NCBI GenBank assembly: GCA_001464765.1
Contig: LNDV01000029.1
Coordinates: 288,193-352,192, forward strand
Reading direction: 5' to 3'
Source of the DNA: Betaproteobacteria bacterium Ga0077526
GTDB taxonomy: Bacteria; Pseudomonadota; Gammaproteobacteria; Burkholderiales; Ga0077523
Length of the DNA stretch: 64,000 nucleotides
Below are positions 1-7,450 of this stretch, one piece after another (position 1 is the stretch's first letter; each line of letters begins with the position of its first letter). The translations under genes were made by a program, and so were the position numbers. The notes beneath the pieces were generated by a model that made no database searches, was not told the origin of the DNA, and worked only from the letters and a program-made list of their open reading frames with translations.

Positions 1-725
1 CACGGTGCGGAACCGTGCGTCTGCCGACCCTTCACCGTGATGCGCAGCACATCGGCGGCAGCCATCGCCGCCCCGGGCCGATAGCCCAGTTCCCCCTCGT
101 GCAGGATCGCCCCGATGTGGAGGCCGAACACGACATCGGGTTTCGGATTCTCGAACGCGCCTTCCTTCAGCATGAGCGCTGCGCCGCCTTCCTCGCCCTG
201 TGGCGGGCCTTCCTCGGCCGGCTGGAAGATGAGCTTGACGGTGCCCGGCAGGCGGTCCTTCACCTTGGCGAAGGCTTCTGCGGCGCCCATCAGCATGGCC
301 ACGTGCGTGTCGTGACCGCAGGCGTGCATGACGCCGGTTTCCTTGCCCGCGTAGGTGGTGCGCACCTTCGACGCGAAGGGGAGATCCACCTCTTCGGTGA
401 CGGGCAGCGCGTCCATGTCGGCACGCAGCGCCACAACCGGCCCCGGTTTGCCGCCGCGCAGGACCCCGACCACGCCGGTGACGCCCACGCCGGTCTTCAC
501 TTCATAGCCCAGCGCCGTCAGATGGTCCGCGACGATCTTCGCGGTGCGGACTTCGCGGTTGCCAAGCTCCGGATGCTGGTGGATGTCCCGCCGCCAGGCG
601 ATCACCTTGGATTCGAGCGAGTCGGCGAGGCGGTCGAACTCGTCCTGGAGACTCGCGGCGCGAACAGGGGAGACCGCCGCGGCGGCGAGGAGTGACAGGA
701 ACAGCACGGTGCAGCGGCGAATCAT
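1..725 (-). CDS. M20-family metal-dependent amidohydrolase (partial, runs off window edge)
   Basis: Reading the minus strand from ATG 725 gives an open frame that reaches the window edge, so the C-terminus is missing. The product starts with a signal peptide (MIRRCTVLFLSLLAAAAVS), which points to a periplasmic enzyme. M20/ArgE-DapE carboxypeptidase-amidohydrolase motifs follow in order: RRDIHQHPELGNRE, LRADMDALPV, MHACGHDTHVAML (metal ligands) and FQPAEEG (the general-base Glu pair). This matches the hippurate/N-acyl-amino-acid amidohydrolase subfamily, which hydrolyses N-acyl amino acids using two divalent metals. The substrate cannot be read from the sequence. It is co-directional with the downstream-coded SulP gene, 113 bp apart. 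Confidence 0.9.
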   Translation of the reverse strand, partial: MIRRCTVLFLSLLAAAAVSPVRAASLQDEFDRLADSLESKVIAWRRDIHQHPELGNREVRTAKIVADHLTALGYEVKTGVGVTGVVGVLRGGKPGPVVALRADMDALPVTEEVDLPFASKVRTTYAGKETGVMHACGHDTHVAMLMGAAEAFAKVKDRLPGTVKLIFQPAEEGPPQGEEGGAALMLKEGAFENPKPDVVFGLHIGAILHEGELGYRPGAAMAAADVLRITVKGRQTHGSAP

Positions 726-837
726 GGAGGGTCTCCGGAGGACGGGCGGGTTGAGGGGAGTTTCGGCAGTCCGGGGACCGGCGTCAATGCTCTATGCGTG
801 ATGTCCGCCCCGGACAGAGTCGGGGCTACGTACAACG

Positions 838-2544
838 TCAATCCTTCCGCAGCGCCTCGGCCGCGGCGTGCGCACTCAGGAACACCTGTCCCGGCGGCAG
901 GCTGCGCATCAGCGCCGTCGTCTGCATGCGGTCCATGAGCGGGCCCTTGACGTCGGTCAGATGCAGGGTCACCCCGGTTTCCCGAAGCGCCTCGAGCAGC
1001 CGTTCGAGGCGTTCCAGCGCGGTGCTGTCGATCGTGTTCACGCTGCTCATCACGAGAACGAGATGGCGCACGTCCGGGTGTTCGCTCACCGCGTTGCCCA
1101 GCCAGGACTCGAGGAATCCCGCATTGGCGAACGTGAAGTTCTCGTCCGGACGAACGAACAGCAGATGCGGCCAGGTCTCGACCTCGTGCCGGCGCACGTT
1201 GCGGAAATGCTCGCTGCCGCGGATGCGCCCCAGCACGGCAATGTGGGGACGGGCATTGCGTGCGGAGAAGCCCACCAGAGACGCGATGACGCCGGCCGCG
1301 ATACCTTTCTCGATGCCGAGCGCCAGCACGCCGATGACGGTGACTGCGAAGACGGCGCCGTCGATCCGGTCGTACCGCCAGAGCGCACGGATGGACGGGA
1401 TGTCCACGAGCCGGGCGACCGCGACGATGATGATCGCAGCGAGCGCCAGCTTCGGCACGCCCGCGAGCATGGATGCCGCCGTGAGCGCGACGAGGCCGAC
1501 CAGCAGCGCCGTGAGGATCGACGCGAGTTGCGTGCGGGCGCCCGCCTGGAAGTTGACCATCGTGCGCGAGAACCCGCCCGCCACCGGCATGCCGCCGCCC
1601 AGCGCCGCGCCGATGTTGGCCGCGCCCAGGGCGATCAGTTCCTGATTCGCATCGATGCGCTCGCGCCGCCGCGCGGCGAGTGCTTTGGCGATGGAAAGGC
1701 TCTCGACGTAGCTCACCAGGGCGATCAGTGCGGCCGGCAGGACAAGCTGCGCCAGCAGCGGCAGCGGCAAGGAGGGCAGCCGGGGCAGGGGCAGGCCGGA
1801 CGGCAGCGCGCCGACCTTGGCTACCGAGTTCGACAGCCCGGGTATCGCGGCGACCGCGAGGGTGGCGATGACGATCACCGCGAGCGGGCCGCCGCGCGAG
1901 CACAGCCGCGCGTTGACCTCGGACAGCCCGAGCGATCGCAGCAGGCGCTGGAGCGGGCGGTCCATGAGCAGCAGCAGGATCACGGCGCCCGCGCCCAGCA
2001 AGGCGGTGGCCGGATGCGCGCCGAGCTCCGCCGCCGCATGCGCGGGCGAGCCGTCCCAGCGGAACCCGAGCAGGCTCGGCAGCTGGTTGATGAGAATGAG
2101 CGTTGCCGCGGCGAGCGTGAAACCGGACAGCACCGGGTGGCTCAGCACGTTCTCGACCACGCCGAGGCGCAGGAACCCCATCGCGAGGAGCAGGCCGCCG
2201 CCGAGGAGCGCGAGCAGGAGGGCGGCGGCCACCGGATCCGTCCCCGGGGGGAGATCGTGGAGCGCCTGGGCCACCATCAGCGCGGCGACGGACACCGGGC
2301 CCACGGCGAGCGTCCGGCTCGTGCCGAAGAGCGCGTAGGCGATGGGCGGCAGCACGCTCGTGTACAGCCCCACTTCCGGCGGCAGACCGGCGAGCAGCGC
2401 GAACGCCATGCCCTGCGGCACCAGCACGATCGCGGTGATGATGCCGGCCACCAGATCGCCCTGGGCATCGCGGCGGGTGTACTCCCTAAGCCAGCCGGCG
2501 ATGGGGAGCCAGCGGGCGGGGCGCGGAGCGACGGGAGAGGACAT
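838..2544 (-). CDS. SulP-family inorganic anion transporter with STAS domain
   Basis: 568 aa, the usual size for bacterial SulP (SLC26-like) permeases that take up sulfate, bicarbonate or related anions across the inner membrane. The N-terminal ~400 residues are a chain of hydrophobic helices with the family signature near residues 35-60 (LVAGIITAIVLVPQGMAFA) and the LAVGPVSVAALM motif. The C-terminal ~120 residues form a cytoplasmic STAS domain with the typical VLVMSSVNTIDSTALERLE strand-helix. The start is ATG 2544, with a divergent gene beginning about 57 bp away, so 2545-2600 probably holds two promoters. Substrate specificity is not predictable here. Confidence 0.93.
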   Translation of the reverse strand: MSSPVAPRPARWLPIAGWLREYTRRDAQGDLVAGIITAIVLVPQGMAFALLAGLPPEVGLYTSVLPPIAYALFGTSRTLAVGPVSVAALMVAQALHDLPPGTDPVAAALLLALLGGGLLLAMGFLRLGVVENVLSHPVLSGFTLAAATLILINQLPSLLGFRWDGSPAHAAAELGAHPATALLGAGAVILLLLMDRPLQRLLRSLGLSEVNARLCSRGGPLAVIVIATLAVAAIPGLSNSVAKVGALPSGLPLPRLPSLPLPLLAQLVLPAALIALVSYVESLSIAKALAARRRERIDANQELIALGAANIGAALGGGMPVAGGFSRTMVNFQAGARTQLASILTALLVGLVALTAASMLAGVPKLALAAIIIVAVARLVDIPSIRALWRYDRIDGAVFAVTVIGVLALGIEKGIAAGVIASLVGFSARNARPHIAVLGRIRGSEHFRNVRRHEVETWPHLLFVRPDENFTFANAGFLESWLGNAVSEHPDVRHLVLVMSSVNTIDSTALERLERLLEALRETGVTLHLTDVKGPLMDRMQTTALMRSLPPGQVFLSAHAAAEALRKD

Positions 2545-2600
2545 GGGCTCGATGGTACCTTCCGCAGCGCGGAACGCGAGCGCTCGCTCGCGGTCATTCC

Positions 2601-3713
2601 ATGCGATTCTTCGCTGTCCACCCGACCCCGGCCGCCACCATGACCCGATTGCCCGATCCCCGCCCCGCCCAGTCGTCCGCGCCTCCGACGCCGCTCGCCG
2701 AGCGGCTTGCCGCGGTGCTGCGTGAGCCCGGGCCGCGTTCGCGTGAGGTGCTGGTGAGACAGATCCGTCGAGCCCTCTCGCAGAGCGCGGGCGACGACGT
2801 ACTCGGCTTGGTGAGGGACGCAGGCCCCGATGTCGTCGGCGAGGCCGTGCGCGCCGTGGATGCCGCCATCAGTGAACTCGACGAGGCGCTGGACGGACCC
2901 GACGGCGTCGTCGCTCGGCTGTTCCTGATCCCCATCGTGTTCGTGACGGCGGGCGCCGCTCCGGCCACCGTGCAAGGCGCCTTGCCTGACGTGAACGAGA
3001 TCCGGACGCTGCTCCGCGCGGCCGGTGCTCTCGGCCCGGTCGAAACCTTCGGGCTCAGCAACGCGCTGGGCGAGTCCGATGCCGCCTGGGGTGTGTCGCC
3101 GGCCGCGCTCTATCGCCTCGCTCGCGACCTCGGGGGGGCCGGTGGTGTGTCGCTGCTGGAACCGGCACCGATCGAACTGACCACCGCCGATGAGACCGTG
3201 CACCTGCGATTCCTGGCGGGCGCCTGCGTGACGAGCGCGTCGGCGCCCACTTTCCTGGAGACTGCCGGGCCCGTGGGCCGGTGGGGCATGTCGGTGTCGA
3301 AGGAGATGACAGAGCAGCTCGCGACCGAAGGATTGTCGCTGCTGGCCCTGCCGCGCTCGCCGATGCCCTGGTACGCCGCGCTGAACGAAGGGCGCTTCGC
3401 CCGCGAGGAGACCGCCTTCCATCTGTTTGCCACGGGTGCCATCCGACGCATCCGCAGCGAAACCGGCGATCCGATCGCGAAGATCTCGGCCCGCAGCGAC
3501 AGCAGTATCCGTGTCGAGCTGACATCGCCCTTCGACGAACTCTCGGTGCACGCTTACCGCTGGCCGCTCGCGCCCGGCGACGACCTCGCGCGGGCCGAAG
3601 CGAGCATCCGGGACCTGCTCCACGACTGCCGGGTCGAGCGGATCGAAATCGTGGAAGAGGTGCAGGCGGCGACCGCGCTGCCCCGTGCGCCTGGCGGCGG
3701 GCTGTTCTCGTAG
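2601..3713 (+). CDS. Conserved-looking hypothetical protein, 370 aa
   Basis: I do not recognise a family. The frame is long and has strongly GC-biased third positions typical of the host genome, so it is probably a real gene. The N-terminus is proline-rich and low-complexity (residues 5-35), followed by an alpha-helical stretch (LAERLAAVLREPG to about 110) and a mixed alpha/beta C-terminal half with the repeated acidic/hydrophobic pattern VERIEIVEEV near the end. No signal peptide or clear membrane helix is visible. A second ATG at 2640 is an equally plausible start, since neither ATG has a convincing Shine-Dalgarno. It is divergent from SulP and is followed by a REP-like palindrome. Confidence 0.65.
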   Translation: MRFFAVHPTPAATMTRLPDPRPAQSSAPPTPLAERLAAVLREPGPRSREVLVRQIRRALSQSAGDDVLGLVRDAGPDVVGEAVRAVDAAISELDEALDGPDGVVARLFLIPIVFVTAGAAPATVQGALPDVNEIRTLLRAAGALGPVETFGLSNALGESDAAWGVSPAALYRLARDLGGAGGVSLLEPAPIELTTADETVHLRFLAGACVTSASAPTFLETAGPVGRWGMSVSKEMTEQLATEGLSLLALPRSPMPWYAALNEGRFAREETAFHLFATGAIRRIRSETGDPIAKISARSDSSIRVELTSPFDELSVHAYRWPLAPGDDLARAEASIRDLLHDCRVERIEIVEEVQAATALPRAPGGGLFS

Positions 3714-3752
3714 AGCGCGCACCGCGCCCTGGCAGAGCTGGAACAGGCATCA

Positions 3753-3835
3753 CGTAGCCCGGGCTTCGCCCGGGGGCGGCGATTCCTCGCGGGCAAACAC
3801 CGCATTGAATTGCCCGGGCCGAGCCCGGGCTACGG
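3753..3835. repeat. REP-like palindromic element, copy 1
   Basis: A long imperfect palindrome with outer arms GTAGCCCGGGCTTCGCCCGG and GCCCGGGCCGAGCCCGGGCTAC around a spacer containing GCATTGAATTGCCC. Closely related copies occur at 5747-5830 and, twice, at 45071-45230. All copies are intergenic, as is typical of REP/BIME elements. No RAYT transposase gene is in the window. Confidence 0.8.
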
Positions 3836-3892
3836 AAGGCTCCGGGCATCCCGCTGCTCCATCGTTGGTCAGGCAACGACCTCCGCGGGACA

Positions 3893-3921
3893 TGTACAAT
3901 AAAGCGTACACATCAAGGAGG
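3893..3921 (+). promoter_or_regulatory. Putative YefM operator and ribosome binding site
   Basis: Two hexamers, TGTACA (3893-3898) and CGTACA (3905-3910), sit just upstream of a strong AAGGAGG (3915-3921) six bases before the yefM-like ATG. In E. coli, YefM binds TGTACA-core repeats to repress its own operon. The same arrangement here suggests autoregulation by the antitoxin/toxin complex. The function is inferred from that homologous system. Confidence 0.6.
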
Positions 3922-3926
3922 CGAAC

Positions 3927-4178
3927 ATGGACGCTATTTCCTACAGCGCAGCACGTGCCAACCTGGCCAAGACCATGGATCGGGTCTGTGAAGACCACGA
4001 GCCGATCATCATCACTCGAAACGGAGAACAGTCAGTCGTGATGCTGTCGCTCGATGACTTCAAGGCCCTCGAAGAAACGGCGTACCTTCTGAGAAGCCCC
4101 GCAAACGCCAAGCGATTGCTGTCAGCCGTCACGCAACTGGCCGAGGGAAAAGGCAAGGTACGTGAGTTGGTGAAGTGA
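3927..4178 (+). CDS. yefM: Type II antitoxin, YefM (Phd/YefM family)
   Basis: 83 aa, the normal length for YefM. The N-terminal Phd/YefM DNA-binding and dimerisation fold is clear (MDAISYSAARANLAKTMDRV, then IITRNGEQSVVMLSLDDFKA), followed by the alpha-helical toxin-binding tail (ETAYLLRSPANAKRLL). It neutralises the YoeB RNase and represses the operon. The stop codon overlaps the GTG start of the toxin gene (GTGA), so the two are translationally coupled. A perfect AAGGAGG lies upstream with TGTACA-type operator repeats before it. This is an ordinary and probably intact addiction/stress module at the left edge of the accessory region. Confidence 0.95.
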   Translation: MDAISYSAARANLAKTMDRVCEDHEPIIITRNGEQSVVMLSLDDFKALEETAYLLRSPANAKRLLSAVTQLAEGKGKVRELVK

Positions 4179-4429
4179 AACTCGTCTTCTCAGACGAGGC
4201 GTGGGACGACTACGTCTACTGGCAGAAGCAAGATCGCAAGATGGTGGAGCGGATCAACAAGCTGATCCAGGAGGTCAAGCGTGATCCGTTCTCGGGTGTT
4301 GGTAAGCCCGAGCCACTTAAGCATGCCCTTGCCGGATTCTGGTCCAGACGCATCACTGACGAGCACCGGATGGTCTACCGAGTCGAGAACGACGCGTTGC
4401 TCATTGCACAACTCCGATACCACTACTGA
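4175..4429 (+). CDS. yoeB: Type II toxin, YoeB mRNA interferase
   Basis: 84 aa, full length for YoeB, a RelE-superfamily endoribonuclease that cuts mRNA in the ribosomal A site. The family pattern is present: VFSDEAWDDYVYWQKQDRK at the start, the KPEPLKHALAGFWSRRI core (with the conserved Glu/Arg region) and the C-terminal HRMVYRVENDALLIAQLRYHY, which holds the catalytic His/Tyr tail. It starts at GTG 4175, overlapping the antitoxin stop. No disruption is seen, so it is predicted active and held in check by YefM. Confidence 0.95.
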   Translation: MKLVFSDEAWDDYVYWQKQDRKMVERINKLIQEVKRDPFSGVGKPEPLKHALAGFWSRRITDEHRMVYRVENDALLIAQLRYHY

Positions 4430-4512
4430 CGAAACTGCGCCGACGGACGATCTCCATTTGTCTTGCCTGAATGCGAGACCTCATCCGATAGCTGAGGTCG
4501 CGTCTTGCGATA

Positions 4513-4555
4513 GCGCACGAGCGGACGGCCGTTCTGCTTTCTCTTCTTCCGATTC
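4513..4555. repeat. Diverged ~40 bp intergenic repeat, copy 1
   Basis: The stretch CGCACGAGCGGACGGCCGTT followed by a CT-rich segment ending TTCCGATTCCC recurs, diverged, at 5617-5657. Both copies are intergenic, flanking the DUF2277/phosphatase gene pair. The surrounding gap 4430-4701 shows no convincing gene. Confidence 0.45.
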
Positions 4556-4701
4556 CCTGTCACTTTTTGTCGACGCGCCATCCGCCTGACCGAGAAAGAC
4601 GTCATGCAAGACGCGGCTCCCCCGCATCCACGCAGGCCCCTCGCGCAACGCGTTAGCATGATGGCTCCTACCCGCCCGCAAGCTCGGAGGCCCGATCCGC
4701 C

Positions 4702-4995
4702 ATGTGCCGCAACATCCGAACGCTGTTCAATTTCGAGCCGCCCGCAACGGACTCAGAAATCCGCGAGGCTTCGCTGCAGTTCGTCCGCAAGCTGAGCGGA
4801 TTCAATTCCCCCTCCCGAGTCAATCTGGAAGCCTTCGATCGCGCTGTCGACGATGTCGCTGCAGCGGCGCGCGCTCTGATCGGAAGCCTTGTCACCGCTT
4901 CGCCGCCGCGCGATCGGGAAACCGAGGCCGCGCGGGCCAGGGAGCGGTCCCGGATGAGGTACACCATTCGGCCGGACTCCGAGCCGTCCCGCTGA
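4702..4995 (+). CDS. DUF2277 family protein
   Basis: 97 aa, matching the small DUF2277 family in length and sequence: MCRNIRTLFNFEPPATDSEI at the N-terminus, then ASLQFVRKLSGFNSPS, a central helix with FDRAVDDVAAAARAL, and the basic/acidic tail PPRDRETEAARARERSR. The function of the family is not known. It lies 14 bp upstream of a phosphatase gene on the same strand and is probably co-transcribed with it. The start is the only ATG that preserves the conserved MCRNI beginning. Confidence 0.88.
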   Translation: MCRNIRTLFNFEPPATDSEIREASLQFVRKLSGFNSPSRVNLEAFDRAVDDVAAAARALIGSLVTASPPRDRETEAARARERSRMRYTIRPDSEPSR

Positions 4996-5009
4996 CCAAT
5001 CGGAACCCC

Positions 5010-5522
5010 ATGGAACTCTTCACACAAGAACTGCTCTGGGTCCGCGACATCGATCCCCACCGGATCGCTCTGACGTCCTGCCCGCCCGACGCCGATTCGC
5101 TCCCGGCCCAGATCGAGGGCTGGAAGGCTGCTGGCGTGGATGTCGTTGTGTCGCTGCAGGAACCCCGCGAACGAGAAGCCCGCGGCATCAGCGCAGAGCC
5201 GATTCACTGCGAGCGGGTCGGGCTGTCGTTCCGGTCGTTCCCCATCCGTGACCACGACGTTCCGACTTCGATGGAGGATTTCGCGGCGTTTACGCGCGAC
5301 ATTCACCGGGAGGTCCTCGCCGGGCGCGCGCTGGTTGTCCATTGCCTGGCGGGTATCGGCCGATCCGGCCTGCTGACGGCGAGCCTGCTGTTCCTGATGG
5401 GCGTGCCGCGAGAGTCGATTCCCGAGATCCTGCGGCAGTCACGCGGATTCTCCATGCCGCAGACACCGGAACAGCGGCAGTGGCTGGAGGCGTTCTACGA
5501 GGTGCTGGCGAACTCGCGGTAG
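5010..5522 (+). CDS. Protein tyrosine / dual-specificity phosphatase-like protein
   Basis: 170 aa cytoplasmic protein with the cysteine-phosphatase P-loop HCLAGIGRSG (residues ~111-120; CX5R), and a candidate general-acid Asp in the upstream loop PIRDHDVPTS. It resembles the small cyclin-dependent-kinase-inhibitor-3/DSP-like bacterial phosphatases. It would hydrolyse phosphotyrosine or another phospho-ester; the substrate is unknown. It starts at ATG 5010, immediately after the DUF2277 gene, which suggests an operon of two. Confidence 0.85.
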   Translation: MELFTQELLWVRDIDPHRIALTSCPPDADSLPAQIEGWKAAGVDVVVSLQEPREREARGISAEPIHCERVGLSFRSFPIRDHDVPTSMEDFAAFTRDIHREVLAGRALVVHCLAGIGRSGLLTASLLFLMGVPRESIPEILRQSRGFSMPQTPEQRQWLEAFYEVLANSR

Positions 5523-5616
5523 GGCCGGGGCGACCTCAGGCCTGACCACGAGGCGCCCCGCGCTCGACGATTCGACGCGCACTGCGCGATCGCGGGGATC
5601 GCGCGTCGCAATCACG

Positions 5617-5657
5617 CACGAGCTGACTGCCGTTCCGCCTGCTCGTCGTCCGATTCC
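5617..5657. repeat. Diverged ~40 bp intergenic repeat, copy 2
   Basis: CGCACGAGCTGACTGCCGTT followed by CCGCCTGCTCGTCGTCCGATTCCCC matches the copy at 4513-4555 with scattered substitutions. The full gap 5523-5940 contains only this repeat and a REP-like palindrome. I see no gene in it. Confidence 0.45.
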
Positions 5658-5746
5658 CCGACAATCCAGCCGCCTGGCGCCGAAGCACGTCGGACAAGAA
5701 CGGCCCCCGAATGCGCGCTGCGACCCCTGCATCTGCCGAGGCATCT

Positions 5747-5830
5747 CGTAGCCCGGGCTTCGCCCGGGGCCGGCGCCTCCCCCCGCGCAGATGCTGCGTT
5801 GAACTCCCCGGACCGATAGCGAGCCCCGGA
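5747..5830. repeat. REP-like palindromic element, copy 2
   Basis: The left arm CGTAGCCCGGGCTTCGCCCG is identical in core to copy 1 (3753-3835). The spacer (CTGCGTTGAACTCCCCGG) and the right arm (AGCGAGCCCCGG) are diverged and shortened. It is intergenic, between the phosphatase and the DUF5615 gene. Confidence 0.7.
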
Positions 5831-5940
5831 TGGCGTTGTGTCGTCGTGACGCCTGATGGCGCAGCTTCAGGAGCTCGGACTGCCTTTGCTCGAATGCAGG
5901 ACTGGGCAAACATGCCGCGTGCCGACACCCGTCACGCTTG

Positions 5941-6303
5941 TCACTCTTCACCGTCTCGTATGCGGACACGCTTCTCGTCGATGACCCACAGTTGACCTCG
6001 GACGCGTTCCACCGCACTAAGCCGCACACCCGCTCGTACGAGTTCGTCGATCTTGCTGAAGGTCTGCCTTGGAGGCCGGAGAACCCATATGCCCGGATAC
6101 GAACCCGGCGGATAAGCGCGAATATCGGAGAAGTCGAGATCGAGCGTGATCAGGATTCTGTCTTCCGCAACACAGGCCTGAAGGACTGTCTGATCGGTCG
6201 CGCCAGCCAACCCTTCGTCTGCAACGGTGTGAGCGTCATGGCCCGCCTCGTCCAGCGATTGGCGAACCAGTTCGGGAACATTCTCATCGAGCTTGAACTT
6301 CAC
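5941..6303 (-). CDS. DUF5615 / PIN-like putative toxin
   Basis: 120 aa starting at GTG 6303. The sequence shows the DUF5615 PIN-like pattern: KFKLDENVPELVRQSLDEAG with an acidic residue near the N-terminus, HTVADEGLAGATDQTVL, and LITLDLDFSDIRAYPPG (a second acidic cluster), ending in a small C-terminal strand region. Such proteins are predicted nucleases encoded next to DUF433 genes, and here the DUF433 gene ends 7 bp upstream in the same orientation. Toxin activity is inferred from the family and the pairing, not shown. Confidence 0.85.
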   Translation of the reverse strand: MKFKLDENVPELVRQSLDEAGHDAHTVADEGLAGATDQTVLQACVAEDRILITLDLDFSDIRAYPPGSYPGIWVLRPPRQTFSKIDELVRAGVRLSAVERVRGQLWVIDEKRVRIRDGEE

Positions 6304-6310
6304 GGGAGGG

Positions 6311-6538
6311 TCAGGCCGGGGTCGGGACGACTCGCTCCCGCGCCAACTCCGCTGCGTATCCCAAGGCCGCCGGGATGAACTCCGCACGCAAGCCAGGGTA
6401 CTGCAGAAGGATCTCCTCCGACGTGGCGCCATTCGCCAGGTTGTCCAGAACGACGGTTACCGGTATCCGCGTTCCCACGAAGCAGATCGCCCCGTGCAGG
6501 ATGTTCGGATCCGTGGTGATGTACTGTTTCCAGTCCAT
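6311..6538 (-). CDS. DUF433 family putative antitoxin
   Basis: 75 aa, typical of DUF433. The winged-helix-like motif is clear: YITTDPNILHGAICFVGTRI, PVTVVLDNLANGATSEEILL, then the short PGLRAEFIPAALGYAAELAR helix. DUF433 proteins are thought to bind DNA and to be antitoxins of the adjacent DUF5615 PIN-like proteins. The partner gene starts 7 bp downstream. ATG 6538 was chosen because it gives the conserved MDWKQYITTDP start. Together they make a second toxin-antitoxin-like module in the accessory region. Confidence 0.87.
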   Translation of the reverse strand: MDWKQYITTDPNILHGAICFVGTRIPVTVVLDNLANGATSEEILLQYPGLRAEFIPAALGYAAELARERVVPTPA

Positions 6539-6767
6539 GGCAGTCTCGCGTGCAAATGACCATCCCATTCTACGCGCGGTGGGAGAGCGACTTGGCCCTC
6601 TCCGTCGGTTCGTCGAGTAGGCTGACCATGATCGTGCTCGAGGGAAGCAGATACCGGAGCCCACGCCGAGGCTGATGGCCTCGGCGTGGGCGAAAGGGCA
6701 CCAGACCTCAATCCAGCCCTTGCCCGTCTCCCAAAACTCGCCAATGGGACCCCTGGGCCGGCGGTGC

Positions 6768-6795
6768 TTGAACGCAAGGCGCGACCCTATGTGTA
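6768..6795. repeat. Short ~26 bp repeat, copy 1 (second copy 7329-7354)
   Basis: GTGCTTGAACGCAAGGCGCG followed by ACCC occurs here and, with one change, at about 7329-7354 (GTGCTTGAACGCAAGACGCG then ACCCC). The two copies flank the 6827-7186 gene in direct orientation. Otherwise the gaps 6539-6826 and 7187-7450 show no gene I can support. Confidence 0.5.
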
Positions 6796-6826
6796 CGCAC
6801 CCCCCCGGCCGTCTCGCTACCTTCCC

Positions 6827-7186
6827 TCAAAGATCAAGAAAATCGAATAGCGAAAAGTCGATGTCCGGAAACTCGAGCCAGGAAAGATTGAAGTCGAACC
6901 ATGAGGTGTCGGTGGCGCTGCTCACGGAGGACAACATCTCGCTCTTCATTGCCGCGTAGTCACAGCTCTCACCAATCGATTGGTGGTATTGATCGAAGTC
7001 GCTGTGAGTGTTGAACGTCGCGTGTGACCAGCAGCCGAAATCAAGGTGGATGTTCTGGCGACGATTTGCCTCCTTGACCTCTTGAACCGTGTAGTACCGC
7101 TTCTTGCCGTAATGCTTGACCAGATCGTTCCCGACGAGCTGCACTTGTTTTCGACGGTCTGCTGGCGCCATCGCACAGGCTCTCAT
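6827..7186 (-). CDS. Small hypothetical protein, possibly DUF6559-like
   Basis: 119 aa. The middle part reads LVKHYGKKRYYTVQEVKEAN, then CWSHATFNTHSDFDQYHQ and CDYAAMKSEML. This resembles small uncharacterised proteins with a 'ring-like FYTV.EV' motif (DUF6559, as I recall it; not verified). The C-terminal 25 residues are strikingly aromatic and acidic (WFDFNLSWLEFPDIDFSLFD), which is unusual. It starts at ATG 7186 on the same strand as the neighbouring accessory genes and is flanked by two short direct repeats. Function unknown. Confidence 0.6.
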   Translation of the reverse strand: MRACAMAPADRRKQVQLVGNDLVKHYGKKRYYTVQEVKEANRRQNIHLDFGCWSHATFNTHSDFDQYHQSIGESCDYAAMKSEMLSSVSSATDTSWFDFNLSWLEFPDIDFSLFDFLDL

Positions 7187-7450
7187 GGTGCTCCCTCATC
7201 GTTGGCTCCCGCTGCTGTAGCGGTAGGTTATGTGATTTCGGTGCTGCACTCGCTCCTGTCGATCTCCGCCGACGATCCGGCGGCCTGACAAGAGAACACG
7301 CCATGCATGGCCGCCCCCCAAGAGCGGACGTGCTTGAACGCAAGACGCGACCCCGAACGCTGCATCGTGGTAAAGAACTTCCTCGCTCGAACGCGGGCTA
7401 TCCTTTTCTGGGCAGACAGGCCGTTGTCACGCGTGCGACGGCTCACCCGC

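Noticed and set aside
868..2643. 591-codon open frame on the plus strand
   Set aside because: It is the antisense shadow of the SulP gene and gives a peptide full of Arg/Gln/Gly/His with no domain; the minus strand reads as a clear transporter.
4423..4659. Basic 78-codon minus-strand ORF next to yoeB
   Set aside because: Its end is antisense to the toxin gene and its middle is the short repeat at 4513-4555; composition alone does not support it.
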